Both the position numbers and the translations under genes were made by a program. 11,795 nucleotides of DNA from Phycisphaerales bacterium (GTDB lineage: Bacteria; Planctomycetota; Phycisphaerae; Phycisphaerales; UBA1924). The stretch's first letter is position 1, and each line of letters opens with the position of its first letter. A model generated the notes under the pieces. It had not been told where the DNA came from, searched no databases, and saw only the letters and a list, made by a program, of their open reading frames with translations. Where the stretch lies: NCBI GenBank assembly GCA_016764015.1, contig JAESSR010000111.1, positions 1 to 11,795 on the forward strand, written 5' to 3'. Below are positions 7,360 through 11,795 of the stretch, in pieces.

Positions 7360-8270
7360 TGAGTACGAATATGAATACAGAATCAGAAACATCTCAGTCA
7401 CCTGTTCGATCTGTGGCCTACGCCCCGGGTGGTGCTGAGCCGACCTATGAGGTGATCGAAGCGATTCGGCGTGGAGAGAATCCGCTGCCAACTGTTCATC
7501 AAGAGGTTCATGATGCTGAGTCTGTCATTGATATTGATGGGTTTAATCTTTGGTACTCAGAGGCTCAGGCTATTCACAATATTTCGATGAAGGTGCCTCG
7601 CGGCGCAGTGACGGCATTGATTGGTCCTTCTGGGTGCGGCAAATCGACCTTGCTGCGTTCGATCAATCGGATGAATGACCTTGTTGAAGGCGTGCGAGTT
7701 GAGGGTGGGATATCTCTCAATGATTCGCCGATCTATGCACCGTCTGTGGATGTGATTTCGCTCCGCAAACGATTGGGCATGGTGTTCCAAAAGCCCAATC
7801 CGTTCCCGATGTCAATCTTTGAGAATGTGGTCTATCCGCTTCGGATTGATGGCGAGCGGCGCAAGGAAGTGCTCGAAGAGGCGTGTGAGAAAAGTCTGCG
7901 GGCAGCGGCGATCTGGGATGAGGTCAAGGATCGGTTGAAGAAATCAGCCTTGGGATTATCTGGCGGGCAGCAGCAGCGGATTTGTATCGCTCGGGCGATC
8001 GTCGCTGATCCAGAAGTGCTTTTGCTCGATGAGCCTTGTTCGGCGCTCGACCCGGTGGCGACACTCAAGATCGAAGAACTGATCTCCCAGATATCCGAAC
8101 GGTATACGGTGTTGATCGTGACGCACAACATGCAGCAGGCTGCGCGTGTTTCAAATTTCACCGCGTTCATGTACCTTGGTCGGATCGTCGAGTATGGCCC
8201 AACCGCGACGCTGTTCCAGACGCCTGCGTTGATCGAGACCGAGCATTATGTATCTGGGCGATTTGGCTAA
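7359..8270 (+). CDS. pstB: phosphate ABC transporter ATP-binding protein PstB
   Basis: A 303-residue cytoplasmic ATPase that powers phosphate import through PstC-PstA. All ABC motifs are intact: Walker [10 protein letters not shown] (89-97), Q-loop Gln144 in [10 protein letters not shown], signature LSGGQQQR (200-207), Walker B VLLLDEP (220-226) and switch His256 in [20 protein letters not shown] and the C-terminal [10 protein letters not shown] are diagnostic of PstB among ABC ATPases. About 50 low-complexity residues precede the ABC domain, making it longer than the usual 250-260; their role is unknown. The reading frame is open back to ATG 7254, but that start would overlap pstA by 106 bases. 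ATG 7359 overlaps the pstA TAA by one base (TAATG), the usual coupling arrangement, so it is chosen. ATG 7371 is a further in-frame possibility. This is the last gene of the operon; no phoU follows. Confidence 0.96.
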   Translation: MSTNMNTESETSQSPVRSVAYAPGGAEPTYEVIEAIRRGENPLPTVHQEVHDAESVIDIDGFNLWYSEAQAIHNISMKVPRGAVTALIGPSGCGKSTLLRSINRMNDLVEGVRVEGGISLNDSPIYAPSVDVISLRKRLGMVFQKPNPFPMSIFENVVYPLRIDGERRKEVLEEACEKSLRAAAIWDEVKDRLKKSALGLSGGQQQRICIARAIVADPEVLLLDEPCSALDPVATLKIEELISQISERYTVLIVTHNMQQAARVSNFTAFMYLGRIVEYGPTATLFQTPALIETEHYVSGRFG

Positions 8271-8483
8271 ATCAAGTTGAACCAAGTGTTCTATAGCTAG
8301 ACAATTCGATCTAGTCAATCATGATTCCTGTTGCTAAAGGTGTGGGAATTGGTGGATTAGAATCCTCAAAGGTCGATAAGAAGGACTACGATTGTTGCTG
8401 GGCGTGTTGTCCCGGTTATTCGTCCGATAGTCCACTCATATGAGGGCCGGAGTGCCTGATTTGAGGGTTGACTGAGGAGTGCT
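8271..8483. other. spacer between pstB and sucA with short inverted repeats
   Basis: No gene is seen in these 213 bases. CTAGA (8297-8301) and TCTAG (8310-8314) form a small inverted repeat 27 bases after pstB, but no T-run follows, so it is not a convincing terminator. CTCATATGAG (8435-8444) is a perfect 10-base palindrome about 40 bases before sucA and could be an operator. TAGAAT (8358-8363) resembles a -10 but lacks a properly spaced -35. The real pst terminator and sucA promoter probably lie here; I cannot place them. Confidence 0.4.
8474..8479 (+). promoter_or_regulatory. Shine-Dalgarno site of sucA
   Basis: GAGGAG lies four bases before the ATG at 8484, a slightly short but workable spacing, and supports that start. 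Confidence 0.6.
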
Positions 8484-11426
8484 ATGAGTTCTGTTCCCCA
8501 ACCGACTGTGCCGTCAATTAACCAGTGGAATGCCGAGTACCTCGAAGAGCAGTACAAGGTGTATACAACTGATCCTTCTTTGCTCGATCCCGAAATTCGT
8601 GCGTTTTTTCAGGGCTTTGACCTTGCACACGCAGGAGAGCTTCGGCTCTTTGGCGATGGGCCGAAGACGACTCAAGATGTTGTCGCATCGGCAGGAACTG
8701 CGCCTGTTTCGATAGGGCCGATCAAGGTGACGCCGACCATCGGGCGACCCGCTGGACAGGCATCGCACTTTGAAGCCATCGTTGATGATTTCATCGGCGC
8801 ATACCGAGATCAGGGGCATTTATGTGCTCAGATTGATCCGTTTGATCGCCCACGAACTCGCCCTGATTCGCTGACGCTCGGGTATCACGGAATGACTGAA
8901 TCGGATCTCGATCGTCAGGTCGATGGCACGAGCATGGGGCTTGGCTCACAGATTCCGCTTCGTGATGTGATTACGCTTTTGGAATCGGTGTATTGCTCGA
9001 CGATTGGTGTCGAGTTCATGCATGTTGCCGATATTGAGCAGCGTGCTTGGCTCATCGAACGCTACGAAAAAATTGGCGGCAAGCTCGCACTCGATAAGGC
9101 CCAAAAGGCCAACATTCTTGAGCACCTCACCCGCTCAGAATCGTTTGAACGATTCTTAGGCAGAAGATACCCAGGCGAAAAACGATTCAGTCTTGAAGGC
9201 GCGGAGTCATTGATTCCGTTGCTCGATCACATGATCGAATCATTCTCTGATCTGGGATCTGAAGAAATTGTGATCGGGATGGCCCACCGTGGTCGGCTCA
9301 ATGTGCTGCACAATACGATCGGCAAGACGCTCGAACAGATATTTACCGAGTTCGAGGGCAACTGGTCTGAGGGCTTTGCAGATGGTGGCGGCGATGTGAA
9401 ATATCATCGCGGGTACTCAGGTACTCGTAGACTCAATAATGGTCGGATGGTACATATCGCGCTCGCAAGCAACCCGAGCCATCTTGAAGCAGTCAACGGC
9501 GTGATCGCTGGACGGTGTCGAGCCAAGCAACGCTTGCGTGGCGATACGGAGCGCGAGCGCGTGACTCCGATCTTGCTTCACGGCGATGCGGCGATTGCAG
9601 GGCAGGGAATAGTTCAAGAAGTGCTCAACTTCTCGCAGCTTGACGGCTACACCACCGGCGGAACGGTTCATATTGTTGTGAACAACCAAATTGGGTTTAC
9701 GACATTGCCTGAAGATTCTCGCTCATCACGGTACTGTACAGATATTGGCAAGTTTATTGATGCACCGATCTTCCATGTCAATGGTGAAGACCCAGAAGCG
9801 GTCGTGACTGTTGCACAACTCGCTGCGGAATACCGCCAGAAGTTCAAACGCGATGTGTTTATTGATATGGTGTGCTATCGCCGGTATGGACACAACGAGC
9901 AAGACGAGACGAGTTTTACCCAGCCGCTCATGGCTGATCTGATCAAGAAGAAGCCTTCGGTGCTCAAGGTGTATACCGAGAAACTCTTGGCTGAAAGCTC
10001 GATTTCAGAAGCAGATCGCCAGTCAATTATTCATCGATTGAACGAGGCACTCGAAAAAGCACAGCAATCCGCTCAGAACGAACCGAATGATCCAACGATT
10101 GATCCGGGGAGCCAACGGTGGGACGGGCTTTCGCATGAGTTCTCATTTGACCCCGTTGAAACCGCGGTGAGCAAGGCACAGATTGAAGAGGTAGCTTCTG
10201 CGATCGGTTCGGTGCCTGATGATTTTAATCTGAATCCGAAGCTCAAGAAACTGCTCAAGGATCGTGGCGATCTGCCAAACGCCGAGATGATTTCTTATGC
10301 GGATGCCGAGCAGTTGGCGTATGGCACGCTGCTGGCTGAGGGGCATCCGGTTCGGTTGTCGGGGCAGGATTGTCGGCGGGGAACTTTCTCGCATCGCCAT
10401 GCGGTTGTAAGAGACTTCCAAACCGGTGATCCATACACGCCTTTGAACAACATCCGCGAGGTTGGAGAAGAAGGAACGGCGACGCCTCCGGGGAGTATTG
10501 CCGATGATGGGCGTGCGCGTCAGGCGCATTTCTGTGTGCACGATTCGCCATTGTCTGAGGTCGGCGTGCTGGCGTTTGAATATGGGTATTCGCTCGGCGA
10601 TCCGGGGATGCTCATCATCTGGGAAGGGCAGTTTGGCGATTTCTACAACGGCGCTCAGGCGATTGTCGATCAGTTTATTGCATCGGCAGAAGCCAAGTGG
10701 GAGCGGTGGAGCGGGTTGACCATGCTGCTGCCTCACGGGCACGAAGGCGCAGGTCCTGAGCATTCGTCGGCCCGAATGGAACGGTTCCTCGAACTCTGCG
10801 GCAACGACAATATGTTTGTGGTGAATCCATCGACCGCTGCGCAAACATTCCACATGCTGCGCCGCCAGGTGAAGGCGAGCTATCGCAAGCCTTTGATTGT
10901 GATGACACCAAAGAGCATGCTCCGGATTCCGACAAGCCCGCTCAGCGAGGTGTACGACAGTTGCTTCAAAGAAATGCTCGATGATCCGCGCTTTGAACAA
11001 GACGGATGGGATCGCAGCAAGGTGACCAAGGTCATCTATTGTTGCGGCAAGATTTATCATGAGCTCGACAAGCGCCGCGTTGATCGCGATCAACGCGATG
11101 TTGCGATTCTGCGGATCGAACAGTTGTACCCGTTCCATCAGGATCTGATCACCGAGATAAACGCTCGGTATCCAGATGCGGCAACGCGGACATGGGTTCA
11201 GGAAGAGACCTACAACTCGGGCGGGTATCTGCATATTTGTGATATGTTCCAAGAGGAACTCGGATGGGATCGTCCTGCGTATGTCGGTCGGGCTCGTTCG
11301 AGTACGCCGGCAACAGGATCGAAGAAGCAGCACAAGATCGAGCAAGAGCAGATTCTTTCTGATGCCGTCGGGGCAATGCCCGAGGGTGACAACGCAACCA
11401 ACAAGGTGGCTACTGCCAAGGCATAA
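8484..11426 (+). CDS. sucA: 2-oxoglutarate dehydrogenase E1 component SucA
   Basis: A 980-residue thiamine-diphosphate enzyme that decarboxylates 2-oxoglutarate in the TCA cycle and passes the succinyl group to the lipoyl arm of E2. Residues 13-45 (NQWNAEYLEEQY to FFQGF) are the N-terminal helix region that docks E1 to the complex. MAHRGRLNVL with His268 and KYHRGYSG with His308 correspond to E. coli His260 and His298. The cofactor motif runs from HGDAAIAGQG (His366, Asp368) to VVNNQIGF (Asn400/Asn401). CYRRYGHNEQDE is intact. The transketolase-like C-terminal part has GTFSHRH, FEYGYSLGDP, WEGQFGDFYNGAQ, LLPHGHEGAGPEHSSAR and PKSMLR. It is somewhat longer than E. coli SucA (933), partly from an Ala/Asn/Lys-rich tail. 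No frameshift is seen. sucB starts 51 bases downstream in the same direction, so the two are probably co-transcribed. Confidence 0.97.
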   Translation: MSSVPQPTVPSINQWNAEYLEEQYKVYTTDPSLLDPEIRAFFQGFDLAHAGELRLFGDGPKTTQDVVASAGTAPVSIGPIKVTPTIGRPAGQASHFEAIVDDFIGAYRDQGHLCAQIDPFDRPRTRPDSLTLGYHGMTESDLDRQVDGTSMGLGSQIPLRDVITLLESVYCSTIGVEFMHVADIEQRAWLIERYEKIGGKLALDKAQKANILEHLTRSESFERFLGRRYPGEKRFSLEGAESLIPLLDHMIESFSDLGSEEIVIGMAHRGRLNVLHNTIGKTLEQIFTEFEGNWSEGFADGGGDVKYHRGYSGTRRLNNGRMVHIALASNPSHLEAVNGVIAGRCRAKQRLRGDTERERVTPILLHGDAAIAGQGIVQEVLNFSQLDGYTTGGTVHIVVNNQIGFTTLPEDSRSSRYCTDIGKFIDAPIFHVNGEDPEAVVTVAQLAAEYRQKFKRDVFIDMVCYRRYGHNEQDETSFTQPLMADLIKKKPSVLKVYTEKLLAESSISEADRQSIIHRLNEALEKAQQSAQNEPNDPTIDPGSQRWDGLSHEFSFDPVETAVSKAQIEEVASAIGSVPDDFNLNPKLKKLLKDRGDLPNAEMISYADAEQLAYGTLLAEGHPVRLSGQDCRRGTFSHRHAVVRDFQTGDPYTPLNNIREVGEEGTATPPGSIADDGRARQAHFCVHDSPLSEVGVLAFEYGYSLGDPGMLIIWEGQFGDFYNGAQAIVDQFIASAEAKWERWSGLTMLLPHGHEGAGPEHSSARMERFLELCGNDNMFVVNPSTAAQTFHMLRRQVKASYRKPLIVMTPKSMLRIPTSPLSEVYDSCFKEMLDDPRFEQDGWDRSKVTKVIYCCGKIYHELDKRRVDRDQRDVAILRIEQLYPFHQDLITEINARYPDAATRTWVQEETYNSGGYLHICDMFQEELGWDRPAYVGRARSSTPATGSKKQHKIEQEQILSDAVGAMPEGDNATNKVATAKA

Positions 11427-11477
11427 GTGTCAAGGACGAACACAAACCAAAGCACAAGCGAGATACGGATGAACACT

Positions 11478-11795
11478 ATGAGCACACAGATCGTGATCCC
11501 AAATGTCGGCGAATCAGTCACCAGCGGCGTGATCGCCGCGTGGACCGTCGCCGACGGCGCCTATGTCGAACGCGACGAGACCGTACTCGAACTCGAAACC
11601 GATAAAGTGACGATGGAAGTTCCTGCTCCGGCATCGGGCATCGTCAAGCATGCTGCTGCTGAAGGTGATGAGGTTGATGTCGGCGCGGCGGTGGGAGAGA
11701 TTGATGAATCTGCACCCAAGCCTGTCGGCGATGCGACGCTGGCACCCGAAGCACCTGCGCCTGTAGAAGCCGCACCGGCTGCTGTTGCACCCACA
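11478..11795 (+). CDS. sucB: dihydrolipoamide succinyltransferase (2-oxoglutarate dehydrogenase E2) SucB, N-terminal part
   Basis: The frame is open for 106 codons to the right edge; the catalytic domain lies outside. Residues 2-77 are a biotinyl/lipoyl domain beginning TQIVIPNVGESV, with the lipoyl-accepting Lys43 in ETDKVTMEVPAP. PNVGESVTSG is the form usual for the 2-oxoglutarate rather than the pyruvate complex, and the position after sucA agrees. From about residue 78 an Ala/Pro/Glu-rich swinging linker begins. A second in-frame ATG at 11469 would add three residues; neither has a strong Shine-Dalgarno (GAG at 11460-11462 would suit 11469), so the start is uncertain by three codons. The opening codons favour C in the third position more than the upstream genes, which may reflect high expression. 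Confidence 0.92.
   Translation, partial: MSTQIVIPNVGESVTSGVIAAWTVADGAYVERDETVLELETDKVTMEVPAPASGIVKHAAAEGDEVDVGAAVGEIDESAPKPVGDATLAPEAPAPVEAAPAAVAPT

Noticed and set aside
8297..8314. CTAGA...TCTAG as the terminator of the pst operon
   Set aside because: The stem is only five pairs with an eight-base loop and no T-run follows, so it is listed only as an inverted repeat.
10143..11345. A 400-codon open frame on the minus strand opposite sucA
   Set aside because: It lies wholly inside a highly conserved sucA reading frame, its translation is rich in Arg/His/Leu with no recognisable domain, and it is explained as a shadow of the sense codon usage.
1..11795. tRNA, rRNA, CRISPR array, insertion sequence, toxin-antitoxin or defence genes
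   Set aside because: I looked in the spacers and at both strands and saw no cloverleaf-like segments, regularly spaced repeats, transposase motifs or small gene pairs; the spacers are short.

Overview
The window is a stretch of ordinary bacterial chromosome, GC in the low-to-mid fifties by eye. Genes are tightly packed, with mixed Shine-Dalgarno and apparently Shine-Dalgarno-free starts. Gene content and style are compatible with a Gram-negative-type aerobic bacterium. A planctomycete of the Phycisphaerae kind is my best guess, from sequence style only and not proven. I see no rRNA, tRNA, CRISPR array, insertion sequence or phage gene.

Layout. (1) Bases 1-432, minus strand: the 5' part of a 6-pyruvoyl-tetrahydropterin synthase (PTPS/QueD)-like gene that runs off the left edge. 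(2) Bases 433-492: a compact divergent promoter region with two overlapping -10 elements. (3) Bases 493-1146: a membrane-anchored or exported thiol/glutathione peroxidase, followed by a strong intrinsic terminator at 1177-1220. (4) Bases 1341-8270: a complete pstS-pstC-pstA-pstB operon for high-affinity phosphate uptake. It has a possible attenuator hairpin after pstS, an ATGA overlap of pstC and pstA, and a TAATG overlap of pstA and pstB. (5) Bases 8271-8483: a 213-base spacer with short inverted repeats only. (6) Bases 8484-11426: sucA (2-oxoglutarate dehydrogenase E1). From 11478 to the right edge lies the start of sucB (E2), with its lipoyl domain and an Ala/Pro linker.

How the genes work together. 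PstS catches phosphate outside the inner membrane, PstC and PstA form the channel, and PstB supplies ATP hydrolysis. PstC and PstA are the long type, as in Pseudomonas and Vibrio. PstC carries a large propeller-like domain after its first membrane helix. PstA carries a DUF3333-like domain and an extra membrane hairpin flanked by coiled coils. No phoU or pho two-component gene follows pstB. SucA and SucB belong to the TCA-cycle 2-oxoglutarate dehydrogenase complex and have no evident link to phosphate uptake.

I did not find a convincing undescribed system. The most rewarding leads are the degenerate PTPS domain that seems to be followed by a second PTPS domain, the overlapping divergent -10 elements, and the extra domains of the Pst channel proteins.
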